From: Candidatus Gastranaerophilales bacterium
Lineage (GTDB): Bacteria > Cyanobacteriota > Vampirovibrionia > Gastranaerophilales > Gastranaerophilaceae
Direction: 5' to 3'
Assembly (NCBI GenBank): GCA_947625345.1
Contig: CANQNX010000004.1
Location: 1-51,696 of the forward strand
Length of the DNA: 51,696 nt
Below the pieces are notes generated by a model that was not told the DNA's origin, made no database searches, and saw nothing but the letters and a program-made list of their open reading frames with translations. The position numbers and the translations under genes are program-made. Every line of letters starts with the position of its first letter. The first letter of the stretch is position 1. Positions 10,170 through 19,152 of the stretch are shown here, piece after piece.

Positions 10170-10898
10170 TTATTTTTTTATTACAACATACACAGGATTA
10201 TATGTCAGTCTTGCTTTTTTATATGTTTTTATATATTTTTCTTCGTATTCTTTAAGTTTTGCCTTTGTCAGTTTTATTTCTTTTATGGCATTTACACCCG
10301 TGTATTTAATATGTCTTAATATTGCTTTTACATTTTCAAAGTCATATTTAATTATTTCTTTCTCAAATACCTCAATTTGATATTTATTTAAAATTTCTTT
10401 TATTTCATTTATTTGAAAATTTCTGTTTTCTATTTCAAAAATATTTCTTATTTCCTGCAAATTGGCATCGGAAAAAACAGTAAAAGCTAAAATACCTTCG
10501 GGATTTAATGCCGCAACTAATTCTTTAATAACCTCTCCTATATTATTACACCACTGTAATGCAGCATTAGAAATTATCAAATCATATTTTTTTTCAAGCT
10601 TTATTTCCTCTATATCTCCCTGTATAAAATTAATTTCCGGCTCAATTTCAGTTATGTAATTTACGGATTCTTCAACTAAATCATTGGCTATAAAACTTTC
10701 ATATTCAATTTTCTTCTTTATCTCTTTTGTTAAAAGTCCGGTAGCACAACCTATTTCAAATACATTTTTATATTTATTACCGAATTTCAGTACTAAATCC
10801 GTAAGTTTTTCTGCCATGTGTTTTTGTATATAGGCATTTTCATCGTATGTCGCAAAACTCTTTTTAAATCTTTTTTTTACCAGTGATTTATCAATCAT
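10170..10898 (-). CDS. bioC: Malonyl-ACP/CoA O-methyltransferase BioC
   Basis: SAM-dependent methyltransferase that caps malonyl-ACP so fatty-acid synthesis can build the pimeloyl chain of biotin. Motif I is VFEIGCATG (46-54), later followed by DLIISNAALQWC, both characteristic of BioC. At 242 residues it has normal length. Its ATG overlaps the end of bioG by 4 bp, so the two are translationally coupled. It is the last gene of bioF-bioG-bioC. Confidence 0.88.
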   Translation of the reverse strand: MIDKSLVKKRFKKSFATYDENAYIQKHMAEKLTDLVLKFGNKYKNVFEIGCATGLLTKEIKKKIEYESFIANDLVEESVNYITEIEPEINFIQGDIEEIKLEKKYDLIISNAALQWCNNIGEVIKELVAALNPEGILAFTVFSDANLQEIRNIFEIENRNFQINEIKEILNKYQIEVFEKEIIKYDFENVKAILRHIKYTGVNAIKEIKLTKAKLKEYEEKYIKTYKKARLTYNPVYVVIKK

Positions 10899-11521
10899 AT
10901 TAAATCACTCCATTTATCATATAAATCAAATATATAATGCATACCTTCAAGTTCTTCAATCTTTACCTGAGCTTTACTCCAGTAATTCTTCTGATTTTTA
11001 TAAGGTATAATCCTGTCATTTAAAGAAATATATACTTTGTCAAAGTTAAAATAATTTTTTATTTTTATATCTCTTATATTAATTAATTCCTCTTTTAATT
11101 CCGAAGTTCCCCGAGCGCAATAATCAGCCATATTCTTAGTTTGAGAAATTTTTTTCATAAACTTTCCAAGCGATAATTCATTAAAATTATCAACCGTTAA
11201 ATTAAATATTTTTACAGGAATTCCGCACTCATCATCTATCGGTTTTAATGTTCCGTTTATAGCCGTAAATTTATCAAAATTCTTAAAATTATCATAATAA
11301 TAATTACAAACATAAACACCGAATGACCAGGCAATTAATATTTTTTTATCGTAATTACCGAAATCGTAATTTATGTTATTTAATTTTCGATAATCACAAA
11401 ATGTTAAAACGTCATACCCGTCTGTCTTAAGATGTGAAACGACTCTGTCATCCATTCCCCAGCCGTTAAAAAAAACTATCAAATCTTTATTACGGGATTT
11501 ATTCAGCCAATTTTCTTTCAT
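10895..11521 (-). CDS. bioG: Pimeloyl-ACP methyl ester esterase BioG
   Basis: An alpha/beta-hydrolase of the DUF452/BioG type, which removes the methyl ester added by BioC and so does the job of BioH. Visible are the oxyanion region FFNGWGMD (17-24), the nucleophile elbow AWSFG (Ser66) and a C-terminal EGMH with His195. It is 208 residues long, close to the usual BioG size. It starts at the base where bioF ends and overlaps bioC by 4 bp. The setting between bioF and bioC supports the call. Confidence 0.86.
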   Translation of the reverse strand: MKENWLNKSRNKDLIVFFNGWGMDDRVVSHLKTDGYDVLTFCDYRKLNNINYDFGNYDKKILIAWSFGVYVCNYYYDNFKNFDKFTAINGTLKPIDDECGIPVKIFNLTVDNFNELSLGKFMKKISQTKNMADYCARGTSELKEELINIRDIKIKNYFNFDKVYISLNDRIIPYKNQKNYWSKAQVKIEELEGMHYIFDLYDKWSDLI

Positions 11522-12666
11522 TATATTACCTCTTTTACAATATCGGAAACGGTTTTAAATTCTTCAAAGGTAATATCTGAGGTTAATGAAAGTCTTAATC
11601 TTGAAGTATTAACAGGGACTGTAGGCGGTCTTAACGGCAAAATATAAAATCCCCTCTGTTGAAGTTCCTCGGCTACTCTGACTGTTTTATTATTATAACC
11701 GATAATTATCGGTATTATTTGAGATTTACCGTCATCATTTATATATTTATGACACTTGTTTATTAATACTTTAAGTTTTTGAGATTTTTCTTTTATGTTG
11801 TCAATTTTTTCTTTCAACAAATAATCAGACCACATTACATTTACGGAGGGAAGAGCCGTTGAGAATATGAATGAATTTGCTTTATTTATTAAATAATCAA
11901 TTATTGTCGCATTTGAAACACAAAAGGCACCCATTGAACCAATAGATTTCCCCAATGTGGCAGTTATTATATCTACATGTTCTCTTAAATCCTCATAATC
12001 GGAAACACCTGCCAAGTTTTCACCGAATATCCCGAAAGCATGAGCTTCATCTATCATTAATAAAGCATTATATTTTTCTTTTAATTCAATTAATTTACTT
12101 ATATCCGCTATATCACCGTCCATACTAAACACTGATTCCGATATTATAACAGCTTTTTTATACTCACCTCTGTGCTTTTTTAACAGCTCCTCAAGATTTT
12201 CATAGTCTAAATGCTTATAACGATAAAACTTTGCCATTGAAAGCTTCATGCCGTCTATTATACTCGCATGATTTAACTTATCCGAAAATATTACATCATC
12301 TCGATTTACTACAGTTGATACAACACCCAAATTACATTGGTAACCTGTGTTAAAAAGCAAACACGCTTCTTTTTGAAATATCTTAGATAGTGTATTTTCA
12401 AGATTTTTGTACACTCTTGAAGTACCGGTTAACAATCTTGCGGATGCCGATGAAAATATAAATTCTTTTTCGTTTTTATATTTTTCAATAAAATCTTGTA
12501 TCAATTCCCTATCTGTTGATATATTTAAATAATCATTAGACGAAAAATTTATCATACTCCCTTTGGGTGTGTTTATATATTTTCCGTATTTATATTCAAT
12601 ATTTCTAATTTGCCTGAAATTATCTTTTTCTTTCAGTTTATTTATTTCGTCAGTATAAAATTTCAT
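11521..12666 (-). CDS. bioF: 8-amino-7-oxononanoate synthase
   Basis: PLP enzyme joining pimeloyl-ACP and alanine in biotin synthesis. Visible features are LLFNTGYQCN (103-112), the IDEAHAFG cofactor segment (205-212) and the PLP lysine in ATLGKSIGSMG (Lys240). The 381-residue length is normal for BioF and for the related KBL. The bioG and bioC neighbours decide for BioF. It follows the yhaN-like gene by 38 bp with no evident Shine-Dalgarno. bioA, bioD and bioB are not in this window. Confidence 0.9.
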   Translation of the reverse strand: MKFYTDEINKLKEKDNFRQIRNIEYKYGKYINTPKGSMINFSSNDYLNISTDRELIQDFIEKYKNEKEFIFSSASARLLTGTSRVYKNLENTLSKIFQKEACLLFNTGYQCNLGVVSTVVNRDDVIFSDKLNHASIIDGMKLSMAKFYRYKHLDYENLEELLKKHRGEYKKAVIISESVFSMDGDIADISKLIELKEKYNALLMIDEAHAFGIFGENLAGVSDYEDLREHVDIITATLGKSIGSMGAFCVSNATIIDYLINKANSFIFSTALPSVNVMWSDYLLKEKIDNIKEKSQKLKVLINKCHKYINDDGKSQIIPIIIGYNNKTVRVAEELQQRGFYILPLRPPTVPVNTSRLRLSLTSDITFEEFKTVSDIVKEVI

Positions 12667-12704
12667 GGTTATTATTATAATTCAAACAAATTTAAATATA
12701 TAAT

Positions 12705-15398
12705 CTATTGTCGCATTATCAATTCTACGGTATTAACTTTGTCATTTAAATTCAGTTCATATATATATTGTTTAATTAAATCATAATGACATGTAAAAAA
12801 TAAGACCTGATTAGTTTTTGAAAATTCATAAAGACACCTTAGTGCATTTTTTGTTCGTTCAAGGTCAAAATTAACAAACGCATCATCAATAATTAAAGGC
12901 AAATCAGCTCTTCCGTTAGGTTCATTTGTAACTCCGTCTTTTGTATAATTTGAAGCATAACCCAATCTTAAAGCTAGATATAACTGTTCTCTTGTTCCTC
13001 TTGAAAGTTCGTTCCATTTCTTTACTACTTTTCCTGTTTTATCTTCAATTTCCTCCCTGTCTAAATTAATCACTTCATATTTACCGTTTGTTAATATTGA
13101 AAGGAATTTTTGAGCATTAATTAAATCAGGCTGCGTTTTGTCAAAATTCTTTTTCGCTTTTTCACTTAATTTTATGGTCATTTGATATTCAAATAATTTT
13201 TTTACTTTATTCTTAAATTTTTCAAAATAAACATCTCTGCTAATTTTCAGGTTACTTATACCTTCAAATTTTTCAAGATTATTTTTCTTTGTTTTACATT
13301 CAATTAAATAATCCTGTTTAATTTTTAATTCATTATCAGTTTCGTTTATTTTATTATCAATATCAATAATTATTTCCTTAGGATTAAAATCAATATTTTT
13401 ATTCATCAAAGATTCAATTTCCGAACGTTTACCATTTATTTCAAAACAGAGTATATCAATCTGACTTTTAATATCATTATTTTTCCTAAAATATTCTTTT
13501 AAATTTTCAATGGTTTCCTCGATATTTTCGCTAATTTCTATATCCGTTTCATTATTTTTTATATATTCATAAATATCTTTTTTTATATTTTCGTTATTAT
13601 TTTTATATTGTAAATTTTCATTTTCCGAATCACTTTTTTGTTTTAAATACTCTTTTAAAGATTTAACGGCTAAAATAACCTCATGATAGTTTTTCCTGTC
13701 AATATTAAAAGAAGGATTTTCAGCTTCAATAATGGATTTAATATTTTCTTGTATGTTAAAAATTTTTTGATTAAGTTCTTCGATTTTATTTTTTATTGTG
13801 TTTATTTTGTTTTCACCTTCAATAATTTCATACTGTAAAGACTCAATATCTTTTTCCTCTGCTTCAATTTTATTTAATTTATTCAAAATTTCTTGTCTTA
13901 GTGCATCTAATTTCGGAAAAAGATTAAATTTTTCATAATGCTTTATACTTTCATCATAGTCAATAAGCATTGATTTTAATTTCTCCAAAACGGAATTTTT
14001 AAAATTAATTTTTTCCAAATCCTCCTTTGAATATGATTTTATTAAAATTACAAAGGCACATATACTCGCAGCAACAGATGCCCCTCCAATATATAAAAGA
14101 TTATTATTTTTTTGATAAAAACCAAGTATTAAAGCGGATAAGGATATTAATATCATTACAATTAAAACCGCATATATACTTTTACCGATGTAGGGTTTTT
14201 CTTTACCTGATAATTCATTTAAAAGATAGTTATACTGTTTTAACCCCTCATCCGTTTTTTTATAAATTTCTTTCAGTTTAACTTTTTCATCATTATTTAT
14301 TGAATTTTCTTTTAAATATTGAAGTTTAGATTTTATATTAATAAGTTTATCTTCATTTTCGTCATATAACCTGTTTTGATTAATAAGTTCTATATTTAAG
14401 TCCTGTAACTCTTTTAACATGTCTTTAATTTGATTAAAACTTTCATTATTTACTTTAAAATTTTTAATTGAAGCTTCATCAAAACTCACTTGAAATTCGG
14501 AATTTAACTCCCTGATTTTATTTGTTATTTCATTTTGGATATCATCAATTTTTAAATCTAATTTTTTAATATTTTCCGTATTATTTTTGTATTGACCGTA
14601 TTTTTCAATTAAATTTTGATATTCCTCTTTGTTTTCGTAAAGTTTTTGATTAAAGTTGACATTGAGTTTATTTTTTTCCGAGATTTTTATATCCAGTTCA
14701 TCTTTTAATTCATTTATCTTTTTTTGTAATTTATAAGACTCAAGCTCCTTCACTTTATTATTAATCTCTCTTTCAACGGAAGCAATTTCTTGAATTATTT
14801 CGTTATATTCACCTTCTTTTCCTTTAAGCTCCTGAATTTCTTTATCCAAGGTCTTTATTTGAGATATTAAAATATTAGTATCTCCCACAAATTTATTATT
14901 GTCCCCGAATATTTTTTTTGATTTACTTTTTATTTCATCAATTAAATTATTAAAATTATCCCCTGCAGGATCTTTTATAATATTAACCAAGGATATTTTA
15001 TCGTTAGATTTTAAATCGGCGAGGTTGTCAAGATTAATTATAAAACCATAATTTATATACTTTTCATTTAAGTATTTATCTATTATTTTTGAAGTTACAT
15101 TTTCATTATTTTTATCTGAAGTAATTTTCAAATTTTTATTTTTAGCGGATTTTCCGTCATATTCAGCCCTATAGCTGCTTACAATGCCGTCATCATCAAT
15201 TTTAAAATGAAGTCTGCCCTTATATAAATCTTTTTCATTCAAAAAAGAACTTTTAATAAAACTCATTAAAGAGCTTTTACCTGCCTCGTTTTTACCCGAA
15301 ATAACATTAAAGCCGTCCGAAAATTCAAAGGGTTTAGATATGTCTATATCTTTATCCGTTTTATCTATAACTATTTTTTCAATAGACAACTTACCCAT
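12705..15398 (-). CDS. yhaN: YhaN/Rad50-like AAA ATPase with membrane segment in coiled coil
   Basis: SMC/Rad50-type DNA-repair ATPase. Walker A is GKNEAGKSS (35-43). The ABC signature LSRGTREQ is at 798-805 and Walker B LPLIIDDAF at 833-841. The roughly 600 residues between are coiled coil, broken near the middle by two hydrophobic helices (about 407-427 and 434-453). This places the tip of the coil in the membrane, as in firmicute YhaN rather than SbcC. The start overlaps the end of the nuclease gene by 8 bp. The two should form one complex. Confidence 0.86.
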   Translation of the reverse strand: MGKLSIEKIVIDKTDKDIDISKPFEFSDGFNVISGKNEAGKSSLMSFIKSSFLNEKDLYKGRLHFKIDDDGIVSSYRAEYDGKSAKNKNLKITSDKNNENVTSKIIDKYLNEKYINYGFIINLDNLADLKSNDKISLVNIIKDPAGDNFNNLIDEIKSKSKKIFGDNNKFVGDTNILISQIKTLDKEIQELKGKEGEYNEIIQEIASVEREINNKVKELESYKLQKKINELKDELDIKISEKNKLNVNFNQKLYENKEEYQNLIEKYGQYKNNTENIKKLDLKIDDIQNEITNKIRELNSEFQVSFDEASIKNFKVNNESFNQIKDMLKELQDLNIELINQNRLYDENEDKLINIKSKLQYLKENSINNDEKVKLKEIYKKTDEGLKQYNYLLNELSGKEKPYIGKSIYAVLIVMILISLSALILGFYQKNNNLLYIGGASVAASICAFVILIKSYSKEDLEKINFKNSVLEKLKSMLIDYDESIKHYEKFNLFPKLDALRQEILNKLNKIEAEEKDIESLQYEIIEGENKINTIKNKIEELNQKIFNIQENIKSIIEAENPSFNIDRKNYHEVILAVKSLKEYLKQKSDSENENLQYKNNNENIKKDIYEYIKNNETDIEISENIEETIENLKEYFRKNNDIKSQIDILCFEINGKRSEIESLMNKNIDFNPKEIIIDIDNKINETDNELKIKQDYLIECKTKKNNLEKFEGISNLKISRDVYFEKFKNKVKKLFEYQMTIKLSEKAKKNFDKTQPDLINAQKFLSILTNGKYEVINLDREEIEDKTGKVVKKWNELSRGTREQLYLALRLGYASNYTKDGVTNEPNGRADLPLIIDDAFVNFDLERTKNALRCLYEFSKTNQVLFFTCHYDLIKQYIYELNLNDKVNTVELIMRQ

Positions 15399-16674
15399 TT
15401 AAACTGCCCTCAGCATTATAAACATTATTACATATATTAATACAGCTGTCTTTTGAAGCTTTAATAACCTGATTTTTAAACTCTTCATACTCTTCATTTT
15501 TTAAAGAACATAAACTAATTTCTTTTTTTAATTTTTCATATACCTGATTATAAATATTATTCAGTTCATTTTCATCATTAATTACTTTATACAATTCACC
15601 TATAATACCGTCATCTGATTTTAAAATATTTTCTTCCACCCTCGGACTTGAATTATTTTCAATTTTTGAAATTACAATTTTGTTATCAAATTGTAGTTTA
15701 ACTCTTTGAACAACCTCGTTATAAAATTCGTCATTTAATTTGTCATAGAAATCAGACAATCCTTCCAAATTAATTTTGGCGAAAACGAGTTCAATTTTGT
15801 TTGTATCATCATACGAACTTAAAGCATTTAAAATCAAATCAATAGCCTTAATTTCATTGTCACAATCAGATAAATTAATATCAAAACTTTTATATCTGAT
15901 AACATCTAAAGGAATAAATTTATTTTCAACAATACATTTATTTTGAACTCTAACATATCTTATACCATGCTCATCGACTTCTTTGGAGTTTCTGCCCTGA
16001 ATAGTCCCCGGATATATAATATTGTTTTCTATTTCGGAAGGAATATGAATATGTCCTAAAGCCCAATAATCATAATTTAAACCCAATAATTCCGCCTTTG
16101 AACACGGTGCATAAGTATTATTCTTATCAGGATTTAATTCCGTATGCAAAAGTCCTATATTAAATAAACTCTTTTCCTCCTCGGATAAAGGATTAAAATA
16201 ATTTATGGGATTTTCAACGCATTCCCTGTCCTTATAACTGAAACAATGAATGACAGCCTCATTATTGCCTTCCTTATTTTGGAAATAAAAATTACCCGAA
16301 ATTTCGGAATTTAGCCCTATAATTTTTATGTTTGAGTTTTCTCCATAATCATAAATACTTTTATTGTATGAATTTACGGGGTCATGATTTCCGCACACCA
16401 AAAAAACTTTAATATTATTCTCATCAAGTTTATTCAAAGCTTTTTTGAGTATTAATTTTGATTTAAAATCCTGTTCCTTGGAATCAAATGTATCTCCCGA
16501 AATTAAAACAAAATCCACATTTTTTTCAACGGCAATATCAACGGCATTATTAAAAGCTTTTTCAACTGCATTCATACAAATACTTGCCAACTCATCAGAA
16601 TTCGAGACCTCTGACAAATCCGAAAACGGACGTCCTAAATGTATATCTGCAATATGAATAAAAGAAAAACCCAA
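15391..16674 (-). CDS. yhaO: YhaO/Mre11-like metallophosphoesterase (DNA repair nuclease)
   Basis: Calcineurin-fold nuclease of the SbcD/Mre11 type. Metal-binding motifs appear in order: DIHLG (D10, H12), SGDTFD (D61), CGNHD (N96-D98), LLHTELN and the GHIH motif in YWALGHIHIP. Its 427 residues include a C-terminal capping domain of about 170 residues. The 8-bp overlap with the YhaN-like ATPase gene indicates a nuclease-ATPase pair for processing broken DNA ends. It lies 62 bp downstream of comM. Confidence 0.87.
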   Translation of the reverse strand: MGFSFIHIADIHLGRPFSDLSEVSNSDELASICMNAVEKAFNNAVDIAVEKNVDFVLISGDTFDSKEQDFKSKLILKKALNKLDENNIKVFLVCGNHDPVNSYNKSIYDYGENSNIKIIGLNSEISGNFYFQNKEGNNEAVIHCFSYKDRECVENPINYFNPLSEEEKSLFNIGLLHTELNPDKNNTYAPCSKAELLGLNYDYWALGHIHIPSEIENNIIYPGTIQGRNSKEVDEHGIRYVRVQNKCIVENKFIPLDVIRYKSFDINLSDCDNEIKAIDLILNALSSYDDTNKIELVFAKINLEGLSDFYDKLNDEFYNEVVQRVKLQFDNKIVISKIENNSSPRVEENILKSDDGIIGELYKVINDENELNNIYNQVYEKLKKEISLCSLKNEEYEEFKNQVIKASKDSCINICNNVYNAEGSLNG

Positions 16675-16736
16675 AATTTATCCTCGTTTAATCTGATATT
16701 TAATTTTATAATAAATCACTTTAAAGTCAAAATTTT

Positions 16737-18275
16737 TTACATAATACTTCTATACTGGACGGCTTGTGCTATATGCGATACGGATATATTTTCACTTCCG
16801 TCCAAATCCGCAATTGTTCTTGTTAATTTTAAAAGTCGGTCATAAGCTCTTGCTGATAAATTAAAGCGTTTTACAGCCTCTTTCAACAAAGAAGAGCATT
16901 CATTATCAAGAACACAATATTTTTTAATTAATTTTGGTGTTAACTCGGAATTAGTAAATATTCCGAGATTTTTGTATCGTTCAAGCTGAATATTTCTTGC
17001 TTTAATAACTCTTTCTCTTATTTGACAGGAGGATTCAACTGTGCCTGAAGGTTTTTCCATTAATTCATTTAAATTTAATCTCGGTACGTCAATAACAATA
17101 TCAATTCTGTCTAAAAGCGGCCCTGACAGTTTTGAACGATACTGTTTAATCTGAAATTCACTGCAGCTGCATTGTTTTTCACTGTCACCCAAATATCCGC
17201 AAGGGCATGGGTTCATAGCAGCGATTAAAATAAAATCACTCGGAAATTCAAGACGCATTTTAGCTCTTGCTATGACTATTTTACCGTCTTCTAAGGGTTG
17301 TCTTAAAACTTCAAGTACGTTTCTCGGAAATTCAACAAATTCATCAAGAAATAAAACACCTCTGTGCGCTAAGGTGATTTCACCGGGTTTAGGATTTGTT
17401 CCTCCCCCTATAATACCTATCGCTGATGCGGTATGATGAACGCTTCTGAAAGGTCTTTTGGTTATTAAAGGATGAGAGGGATTAACCATTGAACTGATAC
17501 TGTATATTTTAGTAAGTTCAATGGATTCTTCAAATGTCAACGGAGGTAATATTGAAGGAAAACACTTTGCTAACAATGTCTTACCCGACCCCGGAGGTCC
17601 TGACATTAAAAGATTATGAGCTCCGGCAGCAGCAATTTCCATTGCTCTTTTGGCTTTTTGTTGTCCTTTTACATCCTTAAAATCGTATCCCTCGTTTACC
17701 TGTGAATCATTAAAATATTCTTCATTGTTTGTTACGGTAAAATCAAGTTTTTTATGTTCGGGCGAGCTATCATTAAAATGATTGACAACCTCAGATAAGT
17801 TTTTTACACCGATAACATTCAAACCGCTTATAATAGCAGCTTCTTTTGCATTATCATAAGGAACAATCAAAGTTTTTACACCTAATTCAAAAAGCCCCGC
17901 GGCAATCGGTAAAACTCCGCTGACGGCTCTGACTGATCCGTTTAAGGATAATTCACCGATAAAAGCAATATCCTCAAACTCATTTCTTTCAATAATACCG
18001 TTTTTTGAAAGAATTCCGACTGCAATAGGCAAATCATAATAACTTCCGACTTTTTTAATGTCGGCAGGTGCTAAATTAACTACCACTTTTTTATTCGGAA
18101 ACTCATAGCCCGAATTTTTTATAGCGGAACGCACTCTCTCTTTCGCTTCATTTATGGCTAAATCAGGCAGACCAACTATTGAAACGGAGGGCAGTGAATT
18201 ATTTATATCCACTTCTACTAAAACTTTATATACATCAAGACCTATTACACTAGCTGTTAATATCTGTGATATCAC
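16737..18275 (-). CDS. comM: ComM/YifB family AAA+ ATPase (Mg-chelatase-like)
   Basis: A 512-residue protein with an N-terminal ChlI/Lon-like domain (about 20-140), an AAA+ Mg-chelatase core with Walker A GPPGSGKT (226-233) and VLFLDEFVEF, and a C-terminal domain. ComM is a hexameric helicase that helps branch migration during natural transformation in some bacteria. A comF homologue is also present, but no full competence machinery is visible here. The start is GTG at 18275 with GGAAT upstream. Confidence 0.93.
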   Translation of the reverse strand: MISQILTASVIGLDVYKVLVEVDINNSLPSVSIVGLPDLAINEAKERVRSAIKNSGYEFPNKKVVVNLAPADIKKVGSYYDLPIAVGILSKNGIIERNEFEDIAFIGELSLNGSVRAVSGVLPIAAGLFELGVKTLIVPYDNAKEAAIISGLNVIGVKNLSEVVNHFNDSSPEHKKLDFTVTNNEEYFNDSQVNEGYDFKDVKGQQKAKRAMEIAAAGAHNLLMSGPPGSGKTLLAKCFPSILPPLTFEESIELTKIYSISSMVNPSHPLITKRPFRSVHHTASAIGIIGGGTNPKPGEITLAHRGVLFLDEFVEFPRNVLEVLRQPLEDGKIVIARAKMRLEFPSDFILIAAMNPCPCGYLGDSEKQCSCSEFQIKQYRSKLSGPLLDRIDIVIDVPRLNLNELMEKPSGTVESSCQIRERVIKARNIQLERYKNLGIFTNSELTPKLIKKYCVLDNECSSLLKEAVKRFNLSARAYDRLLKLTRTIADLDGSENISVSHIAQAVQYRSIM

Positions 18276-18328
18276 AATTTAATTCCATATACCGAATATT
18301 AAATTCAGTATATCATTAAATAGATATA

Positions 18329-18460
18329 TTACGCTAATTTCTTTTCGGTTTCTTCAATCTTTGTTAAAATCATATCTATTTGATTTTTAAACCATTCGGT
18401 AAACAGCTTTATTTCGTTCTTAAAACTGTATGCACCAGGCCATACCCAATTATAATACAT
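18329..18460 (-). CDS. Small ORF of 43 residues, unknown
   Basis: An ATG at 18460 has a good AAAGG site 7 nt upstream and opens a 43-codon frame. It begins MYYNWVWPGAY, continues with an acidic/basic amphipathic helix, and ends EETEKKLA. The same frame stays open for about 35 codons upstream to an in-frame stop near 18569. That stretch has a coding-like composition but no ATG, GTG or TTG well placed for a start. It may therefore be a real small protein or the 3' remnant of a longer gene. I do not recognise the sequence. It lies 53 bp upstream of comM on the same strand. Confidence 0.5.
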   Translation of the reverse strand: MYYNWVWPGAYSFKNEIKLFTEWFKNQIDMILTKIEETEKKLA

Positions 18461-18580
18461 TTTCAACCTTTCTTCTACTATCCGTACAATAAATTTATCG
18501 GCAAGATTTTTTAAAACTTTAATATTTTTTATTAAGAAATGTAAATTTAAATTATTAAAACAGCATTAAATTTTTTTCAG

Positions 18581-18680
18581 GGACATTAAGTAAAATGTAA
18601 GACTCGAAAGTCTAAAACTGAACAACTATCTACCAAAACTAACCTAGTTAACGCTCTTTTAAAAAAGAGCTTTTTTTTTG
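18581..18680 (+). ncRNA. Candidate small RNA ending in intrinsic terminator
   Basis: No plus-strand gene precedes this stretch, yet it ends in a strong plus-strand terminator. Upstream of that are two small hairpins: AGACT-CGAA-AGTCT (18599-18612) and AACTA-ACC-TAGTT (18637-18649). It could be an independent small RNA or an attenuated leader of the gene at 18761. I found no convincing promoter and no match to a known riboswitch core. Confidence 0.45.
18653..18679 (+). terminator. Intrinsic terminator upstream of the 116-residue gene
   Basis: An 8-bp stem GCTCTTTT/AAAAGAGC (18653-18670) is followed by nine T. The reverse strand has no T-tract, so it acts on plus-strand transcription. Confidence 0.8.
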
Positions 18681-18760
18681 AAATCATATAAATAAATGTG
18701 TTATATATTTAAAAAAAATGGTATTAATATTATGAGAAGTATTGCGAAGGAAGTAATTCT

Positions 18761-19111
18761 ATGGCTGATGACAAAAATCCAATTTTAAATTCACTTGAAC
18801 AATCTTTAATTCAGTATTTATCACAAAAACCCGAAGTAGACAAAAAGGTTGCAGGCGGTTACAGAAGAGTCAGATCGCTGACTATAAGTATTGATGAATC
18901 TAACCCGAATAAACCTCTTTTTGCCGTTCGTATCGGAATGTTTGAATGCGTTTTTGACTGTACTACAGGATTAAAAGAAAAGGGAAGCTGCTACGGCATT
19001 GAAAGATTAATTATTGATTGGTATTCAAGACCAAGTGTTCAAGCGGAAATGAAAAACGTAATTACAACAAGACCAAATATAAAAAAATTACAAACAGAAA
19101 AGGAATCTTAA
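18761..19111 (+). CDS. Conserved-looking protein of unknown function (116 residues)
   Basis: Not recognised. The protein has an N-terminal helix (NSLEQSLIQYLSQKP), then a predicted beta-rich core with RSLTISIDES, FAVRIGMFECVF and two cysteines near CTTGLKEKGSCYG, then a basic C-terminal helix. It has no signal peptide or membrane segment. The start has GAAGGAAG upstream, and the gene ends inside its own terminator. The compact fold and clean expression signals indicate a real gene. It is monocistronic. Confidence 0.75.
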   Translation: MADDKNPILNSLEQSLIQYLSQKPEVDKKVAGGYRRVRSLTISIDESNPNKPLFAVRIGMFECVFDCTTGLKEKGSCYGIERLIIDWYSRPSVQAEMKNVITTRPNIKKLQTEKES

Positions 19112-19128
19112 AAAGATTCCTTTTCTTC
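19097..19128 (+). terminator. Terminator overlapping the stop at 19111
   Basis: An 11-bp stem GAAAAGGAATC/GATTCCTTTTC (19097-19107 and 19115-19125) with a 7-nt loop contains the TAA stop. The T-rich arm is followed by TTC. Confidence 0.75.
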
Positions 19129-19152
19129 TAAGTTTATATTGATAAGACGAAA

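Noticed and set aside
12666-12700. Promoter for bioF from TATAAT seven bases before its ATG
   Set aside because: No acceptable -35 exists at 16-18 nt, the DNA is extremely AT-rich, and the gene is close behind yhaN, so co-transcription is simpler.
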